Assembly (NCBI GenBank): GCA_017792465.1
Contig: CP051234.1
Coordinates: 1,800,606 to 1,864,605, forward strand
Source: Filomicrobium sp.
Lineage (GTDB): Bacteria > Pseudomonadota > Alphaproteobacteria > Rhizobiales > Hyphomicrobiaceae
Direction of reading: 5' to 3'
DNA length: 64,000 nucleotides
Shown: positions 1 to 9,482 of the stretch, piece by piece
Layout of the letters: each line of letters begins with the position of its first letter
How positions within the stretch are numbered: the first letter of the stretch is position 1
The notes under the pieces: model-generated
The model's input: only the letters and a program-made list of their open reading frames with translations
Told to the model about the DNA's origin: nothing
The model's database searches: none
Program-made: the position numbers and the translations under genes

Positions 1-188
1 GGCTGCGTTGAAAATGCGTTGGTGGAAAACAACCCTATAATTTGAAATTTAGATGAGTTTTGAAACGTACTCATTCGAGGTTTATCGGATTTGATCTGCT
101 TCTTGCCTGCTTCGCGTCGCATCCCTGACAAAGTGCGCGTGGAGACTGGTGGGAACCTGCAGGCTCAATTTTGTGAGAACGCTCCACG

Positions 189-1433
189 ATGGGACGCGAG
201 AAGGCGATAACCAAAGACCTCGATCGCTCGGCGGAACGACCGCTACCTGCGGCGCGGTCGCGTTCGCGTTCGCGCCAACGAACGGCTCGCTTGGCGCCGC
301 CGGTCGAGGCGCAAGTTTCGCGTTTCGAGGCTCCTGTGCGCCGCGAGCTTCGCAAGCTCATCCGAACTTCCGACCGCTTCGCTGATCTTGCCGAGGTCTT
401 TCCAGGCGCCGCATTCGCAATTGCCAGCCGCCGCGGATCCAAGACGGCGCGCGAAAAAGCGATCGAACTCGTCATCGCCGGTGCGCCTTTGAAATCGGTT
501 GCGCGCAAACTTGAACTGCCCAATTGGCTGCGCAAGCTGCCGCCAGAGGCTTTCGAAAGCCATCTTGGTCCGGTCCCTAATAGCGAAACCTTTAACCGGC
601 GCGTTGCGAGCCGCTTGCCGCGAGATGCAAGACAAGCGCCGTTCTGGCTGGAAAGCGTCAGTTTTGCGACGCAGGCGGCCAACGAGGATTTTGCAATCTG
701 GCTCGCGGACCAACCCATTTATACAGACCGCGGCGAACCGCACCGGCTGTTTGCGGTGCTGGCGGCCTACGCCTGGTTTTCCAGTCAAGACCACGAAGCA
801 ACGAATCTCATCGTCGTTCCGTGGCGACCCGAGATCGCATTCGATACCGCGTTGTGTGCCGCCAAGAGCTGGCTCAACCGTTTGCGGCTCATCTTGCAGC
901 TGGAAACCGGCGCCATCTCCGACACCTGGCTCGAAGAAGGTATGGCCGAAGGCTACGCGTTCGTTCCGCTTCTCGACCGAGATGTTCTGTTGCTTGAAGC
1001 TCAGGCCATGCAGAATTGCGCGGACCAGTATGCCGAACGGTTGGCGCGGGAGAAATGCCGGCTGTTCTCGGTTCGCAAGAAAGGCATCCACGTCGCGACG
1101 CTGGAAATCGGGCCGCACCCGCGCGAGAACGGCGTCCTTGCGATCAACCAACTCAAGGCCCGTCACAACATGCCCGCCTCCATCGAAGTCTGGCAGGCGG
1201 CGTATTCGTGGATGGCCCAGCAAACCAGGATCAAGCGTTTGCCGCCGATGGTCGCGCCTGAGCGCGCCTTCAACGAAAAGATCTGGCGCGAACTCATGTA
1301 TGACTATCGCAAGGAAAAGAACGGGGCGGTATGGCTGCCTCAGCGCCTGACGCAATCGTCATTCACCCGGCTCGATATGGATATGTGCGATCTGGCGAAA
1401 CGGGCGTGCGTCACGTCGTGGTTATTCACCTGA
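189..1433 (+). CDS. PcfJ-like domain protein
   Basis: This 414-residue protein begins with a basic, arginine-rich stretch of about 35 residues. Its middle part has no motif I recognise. Residues around 270-335 resemble the PcfJ-like family: a Met-Gln-Asn-Cys core followed by Tyr, then Phe-Ser-Val-Arg and a Thr-Leu-Glu-Ile strand, close to the family pattern in which a Cys-containing helix precedes an Arg strand and a T(I/L)EI strand. PcfJ was named from a conjugative plasmid and its biochemical role is unknown. No conjugation gene lies nearby, so a transfer role is not supported here. An ATG start at 189 gives the longest frame. The gene is followed by the convergent AraC regulator. The reading frame is sound, the family assignment is moderate, and the function is unknown. 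Confidence 0.7.
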   Translation: MGREKAITKDLDRSAERPLPAARSRSRSRQRTARLAPPVEAQVSRFEAPVRRELRKLIRTSDRFADLAEVFPGAAFAIASRRGSKTAREKAIELVIAGAPLKSVARKLELPNWLRKLPPEAFESHLGPVPNSETFNRRVASRLPRDARQAPFWLESVSFATQAANEDFAIWLADQPIYTDRGEPHRLFAVLAAYAWFSSQDHEATNLIVVPWRPEIAFDTALCAAKSWLNRLRLILQLETGAISDTWLEEGMAEGYAFVPLLDRDVLLLEAQAMQNCADQYAERLAREKCRLFSVRKKGIHVATLEIGPHPRENGVLAINQLKARHNMPASIEVWQAAYSWMAQQTRIKRLPPMVAPERAFNEKIWRELMYDYRKEKNGAVWLPQRLTQSSFTRLDMDMCDLAKRACVTSWLFT

Positions 1434-1492
1434 GCGGCGCCTTCAATTGCGCCAACCTCTAACGTTTTAAACCCATCCTTTATAGCCCTTCC

Positions 1493-2581
1493 TCAATGGG
1501 TGCTGGCGCTGCGTCGATGACTGAGGCGCAGATCGCGGGGCGACTGGTTGAACCAGCGCTTCACGGCTCTTGAGAAGATGCTTTGGTCGGCATAGCCCAA
1601 GTCGAAGGCGATTTCGGAAATCGGCTTGTCGGTTTCACGCAGCAAGCGCTCGGCCATGTGCTGGCGGATGTCGGTCAGCAATTCTTCGAAGTTCGTACCT
1701 TCGTTTTGCAACTGCCCTTGCAGCGTTCTGGCCGACATCCCGAGCCGGTCGGCGATGACGTTCAGGCTGGCGTCGTGGTGCTTGAGGGTGGCGACGATTT
1801 CGAGCTTCACGCGCTCGGCGATTGCATACCGATAAGCGCGATGCTCCATCGCCCGGCGCGCGTGGTCGACATGCAGTTCGTTTGTCATAGGGTTGGCGGC
1901 TTCCATCGGCACATTCAATCCGGCGATGGTGTGGATGATCCGATTGACCGGCTGGTTGAATTCCACATTCGGGCCCAGCACCGTCCGCACGAGTTCCTCG
2001 CACTTCGCACACCCCGCGCCGTGACAGGCGGGGCAACCGCTTGGCTTGCGATGTTCCAGTTCAAGCTTCAACGGCGACCAGTTTTCACCCAACGCGCCGC
2101 GCAAACGGCGGATCAAGGCACCGGCGGTGAAGCAGTTCAACTGGCGGCGAGCGACAATCGTATCGGGATACTTCCAATAGCCAATCGCCATCCCGGTCTC
2201 GTAATATTCTTCGTAACCGGCTTCGATATCGGAGACGAAAACGCTGTTGTAACCTGCAAGCAAGGTTAAGGCCTCGCGTGCGGTTGCCGCGGTCATCGCA
2301 AGATGGCCGGCAAGTCCTGTGTGACCCGGGTTCATGTGCTGCGCCATGCGTAAGCCGAGGCAGTCATCTTCCAGAGCCTCGGCGACATCTTCCAAGACTT
2401 CACCCACGGCCGCCAGCGGAACATACCCGAGCGGTTTGCGGATCATCGACGATGTCAGACCGGCGTTTGCAAGGAGGCCGTCGACGTCGATATCGGTCTT
2501 GGCGTTATTGATGAACTGGCGCAGCGCACGCACGATACCCGCTGTGATCACTGGACCAGAACCGGTGTGCGCCGTTTGCAT
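1493..2581 (-). CDS. AraC-family transcriptional regulator (OruR/arabinose-binding-like N-domain)
   Basis: This is a 362-residue regulator. Residues about 25-215 fit the N-terminal ligand-binding domain of the OruR/ArgR-like AraC subgroup. The C-terminal 100 residues hold two helix-turn-helix units: one around the LNVIADRLGMSARTLQ segment and one around the ISEIAFDLGYADQS segment, ending with the usual FSRAVKRWF and SPRDLR elements. An unusual Cys-x2-Cys-x4-Cys-x2-Cys tetrad sits at about residues 181-193, where relatives have an ordinary helix, so a bound metal or redox sensing is possible. The gene is divergent from the MarR gene across about 200 bp, so the two may share a control region. 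The effector is unknown. Confidence 0.88.
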   Translation of the reverse strand: MQTAHTGSGPVITAGIVRALRQFINNAKTDIDVDGLLANAGLTSSMIRKPLGYVPLAAVGEVLEDVAEALEDDCLGLRMAQHMNPGHTGLAGHLAMTAATAREALTLLAGYNSVFVSDIEAGYEEYYETGMAIGYWKYPDTIVARRQLNCFTAGALIRRLRGALGENWSPLKLELEHRKPSGCPACHGAGCAKCEELVRTVLGPNVEFNQPVNRIIHTIAGLNVPMEAANPMTNELHVDHARRAMEHRAYRYAIAERVKLEIVATLKHHDASLNVIADRLGMSARTLQGQLQNEGTNFEELLTDIRQHMAERLLRETDKPISEIAFDLGYADQSIFSRAVKRWFNQSPRDLRLSHRRSASTH

Positions 2582-2784
2582 AGACGTCCTCGAAATTTAA
2601 GTCAGGTATTCCACCTGTCGCAGCATATCACTTTCAATGGCTCTTGGCGCATTTAAAGTCAAAAGTTTGTGCCGGAAGTCAAGAATTCCGATGTCGGTTA
2701 AATTACAATCGCCAGCTTCCGTCGCAATAGAAAGCGACGCAATCAAAGTGGACAAGTCCCCTAAACAACAACGAAAAAAAGAGA

Positions 2785-3234
2785 ATGACATCGATGATCT
2801 CTACGGAAAATGCTTCGGCATCCCTTCTTCATCTCCTACACCGGGCCGGACAGTGCGCCGATGAACTTTTTGCTTCCAACATGGGGCAAAGCTCACTGAC
2901 GCCGCGCCAGTTCGAAGTTCTCAAAGCGGTCAGTCACAGTGAAGAGCCCAGCCAGACGCACTTGGTCGAAATGACCGGGGTCGACCGCTCGACACTCGCT
3001 GATATCGTGCGCCGGCTGGTCGAGCGCGGACTGCTCGCGCGACAGAGAACTCGCCGCGATGCAAGGACTTACGCTGTCACAATTACCGAAGAAGGCCGGC
3101 AGGTTCTGGCGGCCTCCGAGCCGATCGCGCAAAAGACGAACGAGCGCCTGTTGGCCGGACTGACGATCGCAGAGCGCGAAGCTCTGGTCAGCGCTCTCGC
3201 GCGTATCATCTCTGCAGCGAACACGCCGGAATAA
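2785..3234 (+). CDS. MarR-family transcriptional regulator
   Basis: This 149-residue winged-helix protein has the MarR layout: a helical dimerisation part, a helix-turn-helix in which LTPRQFEVLKAV is followed by the recognition-helix region (SQTHLVEMTGVDRSTLADIV), and a wing with the conserved D-x-R turn (RRDARTYAVTIT). MarR proteins bind palindromic operators as dimers and usually release DNA on binding a small aromatic ligand. No ligand can be named here. The ATG at 2785 follows an A-rich purine stretch that can serve as ribosome-binding site. The gene faces away from the AraC gene and runs toward the 3' end of the aidB-like gene, so its target may be itself or the divergent neighbour. Confidence 0.9.
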   Translation: MTSMISTENASASLLHLLHRAGQCADELFASNMGQSSLTPRQFEVLKAVSHSEEPSQTHLVEMTGVDRSTLADIVRRLVERGLLARQRTRRDARTYAVTITEEGRQVLAASEPIAQKTNERLLAGLTIAEREALVSALARIISAANTPE

Positions 3235-3268
3235 TCAACCCAAGCGGGATTATTCAGCCGCTCATTGT

Positions 3269-4990
3269 TCAGCTACTTGGCGATGCCCGCGTGATGATCG
3301 CGCGGGTATCTGCCCAATCCACACCCTGTCCATATGTCTGCCGATTCAGGCTCCCCATGCGCGTTGCAATAAAGGCTTCGGCGACGGCTGAGGGTGCATG
3401 CGCGCGCAATATCGTGCCAGCAGCGAGAACGGCGAGGCCCTCGGTCAGGGCGCGTGCGCGAAGGTCGAGCTGGCGCGGGTCGTGAAGGATGCTTTCGATG
3501 CGCTTGTGAGCCGCGTTCAAGTGTGGATCATCGGCGGAAGCGGCGGCCAGATCGTCCATTACGACGTTGAGCATATCAGGTTCGCGCTGCAAGACGCGCA
3601 AGACGTCGAGCACTAGAACGTTACCAGATCCGGCCATCAGCGCATTGGCCGGAGCTTCGCGATAGGCGCGCGCGACTGGCATATCGTCAATGTAAGAATT
3701 GCCGCCCAGACACTCGAGCACCTCGGAAATCATCCCGCTGGCGATCTTGGTCGTCCAGAACGCGGTGACGGGTGTCATCAGCCGCATCCATGCGCCGGCC
3801 TGCTGGTCTTTCCGACGGTCGAAGGAGCGGGCAAGGCGGAAGACGAGAGCGGTGGCCGCCTCCACATCGAGGGCCAGATCGGCGAGGACCTGACCAACCA
3901 GCGGCTGATCGACGAGGCGTTTGCCGAAGGCGCTGCGATGTTCGCTATGGTGGATGGCCTGAGCCAGCGCTTGCCGCATCAATGCCGTTGCAAGCACGGC
4001 GCGGTCGAGGCGCAATTGGGACAGCGTATCGGCGATGACGGCCAGTCCGTTGCCAAGCTCTCCAACCAGATATCCGCGGGTGCCATCCAATTCGGCTTCC
4101 GCCGTGGCGCAGGAGCGATTACCGAGCTTCTTTTTCAGGCGCTGGAAGCTGATGCCATTGCGCCTGCTCTCCTCAACGAGCCGCGGCACGAAGAAGCAGC
4201 TCAAGGCCTCGCCGGTGCGGGCCGTCATCAAGAATGCATCAGACATCGGCGCCGACAGAAACCACTTGTGTCCCGTCAACTTGTATACGCCAGCGCCGTC
4301 ACTTGAAGCTGAACTGGTTTCGCAGGGCTCTGCGGTTGTGACCGTATCGCGAAGATCGCTGCCGGCCTGCTTTTCAGTCAGGCCCAATCCGACCGTGATG
4401 GACCGCTTCTCTTCGGCCGCTTCCGGGGTCGGGTCGTAGCTGCGGGAAACGATGAGCGGCAGCCATTTGTCCGCCAGTCCTGTGTCTTTCATGAGTGCCG
4501 GCACGGCCGCATGCGTCATCGAGATTGCGGTGAGGTGGCCTGGTTCGACCTGACCGGACAGGAACAGCCCGGCGGCACGGGCGACCTGCCGGTCGGCGGA
4601 CTGGGACCCTTGCTTATTAACCAACTGGAGCCAGGGTGCGCAGTGGAGCGACTCTGAACAGGCGATCTCCATCAACTCGTGATAGGCGGGGTGATAGCGC
4701 ACTTCGTCGATGCGTTCGCCCAGCGCGTTATGGGTTTGCAGCTCGGGGACATGTTCGTTGGCCAGGCGCGCGCGCTCGTAGTAGTCGGTGCTGCCGCAAA
4801 CCAGACCGAATGAGACAAGGGCGCGCGAAGCGTGGCTTCCTCCTTCGCGGGCGACGGCTTCCTGCAGGGCCTTATCGGACGTGTAGAGGTTCACATCTTC
4901 GAAAAAAGGAGTCTGGTTGCCGGGCTTGCCTTTGTCCTCGTCTTGGTTGCCTGGACGCTCGTTCGAGGCTTTGCCGAGGTTCGTCATCAT
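3269..4990 (-). CDS. aidB: AidB-type acyl-CoA dehydrogenase
   Basis: This is a 573-residue flavoprotein of the acyl-CoA dehydrogenase superfamily. Its length and N-terminal extension match the AidB subfamily, not ordinary acyl-CoA dehydrogenases of about 380 residues. The conserved GLGLTEKQAGSDLRDT segment near residue 200 is the FAD-binding beta-domain signature, with GHKWFLSAPMSD after it, and the C-terminal helical domain contains RLARSFDRR and the ECLGGNSYIDDMPVAR segment. Escherichia coli AidB is induced with the Ada adaptive response to alkylating agents and binds DNA and FAD; its substrate is uncertain. A TTG at 4999 could extend the protein by three residues, but ATG at 4990 or 4987 is likelier. 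No alkylation-repair gene is adjacent. The divergent neighbour is pyrB. Confidence 0.85.
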   Translation of the reverse strand: MMTNLGKASNERPGNQDEDKGKPGNQTPFFEDVNLYTSDKALQEAVAREGGSHASRALVSFGLVCGSTDYYERARLANEHVPELQTHNALGERIDEVRYHPAYHELMEIACSESLHCAPWLQLVNKQGSQSADRQVARAAGLFLSGQVEPGHLTAISMTHAAVPALMKDTGLADKWLPLIVSRSYDPTPEAAEEKRSITVGLGLTEKQAGSDLRDTVTTAEPCETSSASSDGAGVYKLTGHKWFLSAPMSDAFLMTARTGEALSCFFVPRLVEESRRNGISFQRLKKKLGNRSCATAEAELDGTRGYLVGELGNGLAVIADTLSQLRLDRAVLATALMRQALAQAIHHSEHRSAFGKRLVDQPLVGQVLADLALDVEAATALVFRLARSFDRRKDQQAGAWMRLMTPVTAFWTTKIASGMISEVLECLGGNSYIDDMPVARAYREAPANALMAGSGNVLVLDVLRVLQREPDMLNVVMDDLAAASADDPHLNAAHKRIESILHDPRQLDLRARALTEGLAVLAAGTILRAHAPSAVAEAFIATRMGSLNRQTYGQGVDWADTRAIITRASPSS

Positions 4991-5193
4991 GGGTCTCAAT
5001 GGTCACGCGGTTGCAGCTACCAGCACTTGCCGCAGAAGTTTCGATTGGCGGTTTTGACCGGTGTCTTAATAACGCGAAGGTCCGAATCTGTGCCCGCAGT
5101 CGGACATTGCAGAACGGCGAAGCTGTGGCAAACAGGCATGAGGCTTGTTAGCGGTTGCGAGCGCGGCAAACACTGCCTATAGAACACGCCTTA

Positions 5194-6150
5194 ATGAAGA
5201 AAGCACAGCGCGCAAAAATGAAGGGCTTCCCGCATCGCCATCTGCTCTCCTGCGAGGGGCTGACGGCGCCGGACATCGATTTTCTTCTCAATCTTGCCGA
5301 TGAGGCTGCCGAGCGGAACCGGGACATTGAGAAGAAGCGGCACATCTTGAGCGGCCGCACTGTCATTAACCTCTTTTTCGAAGCCTCCACGCGCACCCAG
5401 GCGTCCTTTGAGCTTGCCGGCAAACGGCTCGGCGCGGATGTCATGAACATGGTTGTCGCCAGCTCTTCGGTGAAAAAGGGCGAGACGCTGATCGATACGG
5501 CGGTGACGCTGAACGCCATGCGCCCCGACATCATCGTTGTGCGTCACCATGCGGCCGGCGCCGTCGAACTCCTGGCGCAAAAGGTCGACTGCTCTGTGGT
5601 CAACGCGGGAGATGGCGCGCACCAGCATCCAACACAGGCGCTGCTTGATGCGCTGACGATCCGGCGCAACAAGGGTGAGATCGCAGGGCTGACGGTGGCC
5701 ATCTGCGGAGATATCCTGCATTCCCGCGTGGCGCGCTCCAACATCGCGTTGCTGAACGCCATGTCGGCGCGGGTGCGGATCATCGCCCCGTCCACGCTGT
5801 TGCCCTCGAAACCGGACCGGCTCGGCGCGGAAGTTTACACCGACATGTGGAAAGGTCTCGAAGGCGCCGACGTCGTTATGATGTTGCGGCTGCAGCACGA
5901 GCGCATGGACGGAGCCTATGTCCCCTCACAGCGTGAGTTCTTCCATTTCTTCGGGCTCGATCATGAGAAACTGGCGCGGGCAAAGCCCGATGCACTGATC
6001 ATGCATCCGGGTCCGATGAACCGAGGTGTCGAGATCGCATCGACAGTGGCAGATCACTCGCGCAGCGTCATTCGCGAACAAGTCGAGATGGGCGTTGCCG
6101 TGCGTATGGCCGTGCTTGAAGCGCTGTCTCAGAACCTGCCGCAGGCGTGA
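5194..6150 (+). CDS. pyrB: Aspartate carbamoyltransferase catalytic subunit
   Basis: PyrB joins carbamoyl phosphate and aspartate to form N-carbamoylaspartate, the committed step of pyrimidine synthesis, in the cytoplasm. The signatures are clear: [13 protein letters not shown] (carbamoyl-phosphate loop with STRT), [12 protein letters not shown], the aspartate-binding [10 protein letters not shown] segment, and [11 protein letters not shown] near the C-terminus. The ATG at 5194 gives 318 residues; the frame can extend to TTG 5155 or shorten to ATG 5218, and none has a strong ribosome-binding site. The stop codon overlaps a possible GTG start of the pyrC-like gene, so the two are co-translated or coupled. 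No regulatory-chain gene pyrI is present, as expected for the class in which PyrB pairs with a dihydroorotase-like partner. Confidence 0.95.
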   Translation: MKKAQRAKMKGFPHRHLLSCEGLTAPDIDFLLNLADEAAERNRDIEKKRHILSGRTVINLFFEASTRTQASFELAGKRLGADVMNMVVASSSVKKGETLIDTAVTLNAMRPDIIVVRHHAAGAVELLAQKVDCSVVNAGDGAHQHPTQALLDALTIRRNKGEIAGLTVAICGDILHSRVARSNIALLNAMSARVRIIAPSTLLPSKPDRLGAEVYTDMWKGLEGADVVMMLRLQHERMDGAYVPSQREFFHFFGLDHEKLARAKPDALIMHPGPMNRGVEIASTVADHSRSVIREQVEMGVAVRMAVLEALSQNLPQA

Positions 6151-6206
6151 ACGGGAGAAGCGGCTCGCGAGAGCCAGTGGCGAGAAGAAAGGTCGAAGCA
6201 AAGCCC

Positions 6207-7568
6207 ATGAGCGTGACACCCTTGAGACCCGCTTCCGAGCGTTCCGGTGCGCCGCGGCCTCCGCAAGCGTTTCTCAATGCCCGGCTGATCGATCCCGAAA
6301 GCGGACGTGACGAGTTGGGCGGGCTGGTCGTTCAGGACGGGCTGATTGCAGATCTGGGACCGCATCTTCGGCGCAATGCTCCCAAAGACGCCGCCGTCAT
6401 CGACTGCCAGGAACATGTGCTTTGCCCTGGTCTCATCGACGCACAGGTTTTTACCGGCGAACCTGGTCAGGAACACCGCGAGACCCTCAAGACGGCAAGC
6501 CGCGCAGCGGCCACCGGCGGCGTGACGACGATCGTGATGATGCCGGATACCGATCCGGTCATCGACCAGGTTGCACTGGTCGACTTTATCCAGCGGCGCG
6601 CTCGCGACAACGCGATCGTGCACGTTCACACTATGGCGGCGATGACGCGCGGGCTCAAAGGTGAGGAGATGACGGAGGTCGGCCTTCTCAAGAGGGCTGG
6701 CGCCATCGCATTCTCGAACGGCAAATCGAGCATCGCCAACACACGGGTGATGCGCAACGTGCTGAACTATGCGCACGATTTCGATGCGCTCATCATCCAC
6801 CATTGCGAAGATCCTTTCCTGTCTGGGAAGGCGGCGATGAACTCCGGCGAGGTCGCAACGCGGCTGGGGCTTTCGGGCGTCGGCAAGGTGGCCGAAACGA
6901 TCGTCGTCGAACGCGATGTGCGCCTCGTCGAGACGATCGGCGGGCGCTATCATGCGCCGACCATCTCCTGCAGCGAGAGCCTGGAGGTCATCAAGGCGGC
7001 CAAGGCGCGCGGCCTGAATGTGACCTGCGGGGTTTCGATCAATCACCTGACGCTCAATGAAAATGATGTCACGGGCTATCGGACGTTCTTCAAGGTGCGT
7101 CCGCCGTTGCGACATGAAAACGATCGTGTGGCGATGGTCGAGGGGATCGACAAAGGCGATATCGATGTCATCGTCTCGAGTCACGATCCGCAAGACGCGG
7201 ATGTGAAGCGTCGTCCATTCCAGGATGCTGCCGATGGTGCAGTCGGTCTGGAAACGCTGCTGCCGGCGGCGCTTCGGCTTTACCATTCAGGCGATGTCGA
7301 TCTCGTCACGCTGCTCAAAGCGATGACATCCAACCCGGCGAAACTGCTTGGCCTGCATTCGGGACGGCTCGCCAAGGGCGCCATTGCCGATATCATTCTG
7401 GTCGATCTCAATCAGCCATGGGTCGTCAATAAGGATCTATTGGCCTCAAGGTCGAAGAACTCGCCGTTCGATGAAGCGCGGTTGCAGGGCCGCGTGTTGC
7501 GCACGCTGGTTGCGGGCAACACCGTCTATCAATACGCTGACCGGCAGTCGGCAATGACGAACGTCTAA
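6207..7568 (+). CDS. pyrC: Dihydroorotase-like protein, probably non-catalytic (PyrC')
   Basis: This 453-residue amidohydrolase-fold protein is a class I dihydroorotase by length, context and overall pattern (GGVTTIVMMPDTDPV, KVRPPLR, DGAVGLETLLP). The metal ligands of active enzymes are not preserved. The H-x-H of the first strand reads Q-V-F (residues 80-82), the usual TPHHL reads SINHL, and the SSDHAPH motif reads SSHDPQD. Loss of these residues is the mark of the dihydroorotase homologues that act as structural partners of PyrB. I infer that it forms a dodecamer with PyrB and that a separate active dihydroorotase lies elsewhere in the genome. The reading frame is open back to a GTG at 6147, overlapping the pyrB stop. 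I prefer ATG 6207, but this is not decisive. Confidence 0.9.
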   Translation: MSVTPLRPASERSGAPRPPQAFLNARLIDPESGRDELGGLVVQDGLIADLGPHLRRNAPKDAAVIDCQEHVLCPGLIDAQVFTGEPGQEHRETLKTASRAAATGGVTTIVMMPDTDPVIDQVALVDFIQRRARDNAIVHVHTMAAMTRGLKGEEMTEVGLLKRAGAIAFSNGKSSIANTRVMRNVLNYAHDFDALIIHHCEDPFLSGKAAMNSGEVATRLGLSGVGKVAETIVVERDVRLVETIGGRYHAPTISCSESLEVIKAAKARGLNVTCGVSINHLTLNENDVTGYRTFFKVRPPLRHENDRVAMVEGIDKGDIDVIVSSHDPQDADVKRRPFQDAADGAVGLETLLPAALRLYHSGDVDLVTLLKAMTSNPAKLLGLHSGRLAKGAIADIILVDLNQPWVVNKDLLASRSKNSPFDEARLQGRVLRTLVAGNTVYQYADRQSAMTNV

Positions 7569-7657
7569 AAGTTTGTCGGGCGGACTGATAAGGTGAGGGA
7601 ACCTGACCGTTCCGACGTTCTGTGGGGCGGATTCTCAATTTGGGGGCATTGGGGGAT

Positions 7658-8284
7658 ATGGGCGAAAGCGGCCTGATCCTTATCGTTTCATTGGGCCTTG
7701 GGTATCTGCTCGGCTCGGTGCCGTTCGGACTGTTGCTGACCAAGGCGGCAGGGCTCGGCGATATCCGCTCCATCGGTTCTGGGAATATCGGCGCGACCAA
7801 CGTCTTGCGGACCGGCAACAAGAAGCTGGCGGCGGCGACGCTGCTGCTCGATGTCCTCAAAGGCACTTTTGCGGTTCTAGCCAGCGGCTGGCTCGCCAGG
7901 CAGGTCGGAAGTGCTGGGTCTGATGCCGTTCTTGGCAGTGCGGTTGGCGGGTTCGGTGCTTTTCTTGGTCACTGCTATCCCGTTTGGCTCGGCTTCAAAG
8001 GCGGCAAAGGCGTTGCGACCTATATCGGCATCCTGATCGGGCTGATGTTCAAGCTCGCCCTCATTTTCTGCGGCATCTGGCTCAGCATCGCAGTGCTCTT
8101 TCGTTATTCGTCTTTGTCCGCACTTATTGCAGCGGCGGTCACTCCTGTTGCAGGTTACCTTCTCGGAGGGCCGGTTATCGGCATCGCTTGCCTGATGATG
8201 AGCGCCCTTTTGATTTATAAGCATGCAGCCAACATCAAGCGGCTCATGTCGGGTGAGGAGCCGAAGATCGGTGGCAAGGGATAG
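7658..8284 (+). CDS. plsY: Glycerol-3-phosphate acyltransferase PlsY
   Basis: PlsY transfers the acyl group from acyl-phosphate to glycerol-3-phosphate at the inner membrane, making lysophosphatidic acid for phospholipid synthesis. The 208-residue protein carries the three cytoplasmic motifs of the family: SVPFGLLLTK with the adjacent SIGSGNIGATN, the loop after LLLDVLKGTFAV, and GFKGGKGVATYIG. About five membrane segments separate them. ATG 7658 directly follows a GGGGGA ribosome-binding sequence, so I prefer it to a GTG at 7622. The gene sits between pyrC and dprA, and the dprA start lies inside its 3' end, an arrangement common in this order. Confidence 0.94.
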   Translation: MGESGLILIVSLGLGYLLGSVPFGLLLTKAAGLGDIRSIGSGNIGATNVLRTGNKKLAAATLLLDVLKGTFAVLASGWLARQVGSAGSDAVLGSAVGGFGAFLGHCYPVWLGFKGGKGVATYIGILIGLMFKLALIFCGIWLSIAVLFRYSSLSALIAAAVTPVAGYLLGGPVIGIACLMMSALLIYKHAANIKRLMSGEEPKIGGKG

Positions 8285-9482
8285 GCAACAGACCGGCGAC
8301 TTGTTCGCTGCGGCCGAGGTATCCATCGCGCCGCTTGATGATGCCGAAAAGCTTGCCTGCGTCAGACTTATTCGGTCCGAGAATGTCGGGCCGATTACTT
8401 TTCTGGAACTGATCAAGCGATTCAAGAGCGCTAAGCAAGCGTTGAAAGCGCTGCCGCATCTCAGTGGAAAGTTCGCGCGGGGGAAACAGATCCGGGTGTG
8501 CCGGGCGGAAGAAGCCGAAGCGGAATTGGAGCGAGCGCAGAAATTCGGCGCCAAGCCGCTCTTCCTGATGGAACCCGATTATCCAAAACGCCTCGCACAG
8601 ATCGATGCGCCGCCGCCTCTCATCTACGCGCTTGGACAAACTGATTTGCTGCAACGCCCGAGCGTTGCGATTGTCGGCGCCCGGCAGGCTTCGGCTGCGG
8701 GACTAAAACTCGCACGGCTCTTCGGGCAAGAACTTGGCCGCAGCGGACTTATTGTGGTTTCGGGGTTGGCGCGTGGCATCGACCGGGTGGCGCATGAAGC
8801 ATCGCTTGAGAGCGGGACGGTCGCTGTGGTGGCGGGCGGTCTCGATATCGTTTACCCGCCGGACAATACCGACATATATCAGGCAATTTCTGAGAAGGGC
8901 TGCCTGATCTCGGAAATGCCGTGCGGGTTCCAACCGCGGGGCAAGGATTTTCCTCGTCGCAATCGTTTGATCTCAGGGCTATCGCTTGGCGTTCTGGTGG
9001 TCGAGGCAGCGCGGCGTTCCGGCACTTTGACGACGGCGCGCATGGCCGGCGAACAAAACCGAGACTTATTCGCCATCCCCGGCAATCCGCTCGACCCGCG
9101 CGCGGAAGGCACGAACTTTCTCCTCAAGCATCGCAATGCGCTTCTGGTGACCGAACCGCGCGATATTATAGAAGCGCTCTCACCGATGACGGGAAGCAAT
9201 TCCAGTGAGTTTCGCGAAGTCCCAGGCGCGGACGGGCAGACCTTTCATTATCACCTGTCCGTCGATGACGAACCGCCAGCACCGCTCAGTGAGCCAAGTG
9301 AGAGCGAACGCGACCTTGTCCTGCAGGCCTTAGGTCCGGCGCCAGTTGCAATTGATGATATCGCTCGGACGACGCGGCTCAACATCCGGCAAGTTCGCTC
9401 CATCCTACTCGAACTGGATCTGGCAGGATTGACGGAACGGCATGGCGAGCAGCTCGTATCGCTTGCTCAGACTCAAGATTGA
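8271..9482 (+). CDS. dprA: DNA processing protein DprA/Smf
   Basis: DprA protects incoming single-stranded DNA during natural transformation and loads RecA onto it. The protein has an N-terminal helical region with a helix-hairpin-helix-like GPITFLELIKRF segment, then the Rossmann-type core with SVAIVGARQAS, VVSGLARGIDRVAHEA, DIVYPPDN, SEMPCGFQP, FPRRNRLISGLS and the VVEAARRSGTLTTA stretch, and a C-terminal winged-helix domain (residues about 330-400). The frame extends to ATG 8223, but a GTG at 8271, ten bases after an AGGAG sequence, gives a 14-base overlap with plsY and is the likelier start (403 residues). No com genes are present in the window. Confidence 0.93.
   Translation: MARDRQQTGDLFAAAEVSIAPLDDAEKLACVRLIRSENVGPITFLELIKRFKSAKQALKALPHLSGKFARGKQIRVCRAEEAEAELERAQKFGAKPLFLMEPDYPKRLAQIDAPPPLIYALGQTDLLQRPSVAIVGARQASAAGLKLARLFGQELGRSGLIVVSGLARGIDRVAHEASLESGTVAVVAGGLDIVYPPDNTDIYQAISEKGCLISEMPCGFQPRGKDFPRRNRLISGLSLGVLVVEAARRSGTLTTARMAGEQNRDLFAIPGNPLDPRAEGTNFLLKHRNALLVTEPRDIIEALSPMTGSNSSEFREVPGADGQTFHYHLSVDDEPPAPLSEPSESERDLVLQALGPAPVAIDDIARTTRLNIRQVRSILLELDLAGLTERHGEQLVSLAQTQD

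Noticed and set aside
243-1355. 370-codon frame antisense to the PcfJ-like gene
   Set aside because: Composition is Arg-rich and no family is seen; the plus-strand frame has a recognisable domain.
6129-7286. 385-codon frame antisense to pyrC
   Set aside because: Shadow of a gene with clear homology; no ribosome-binding site.
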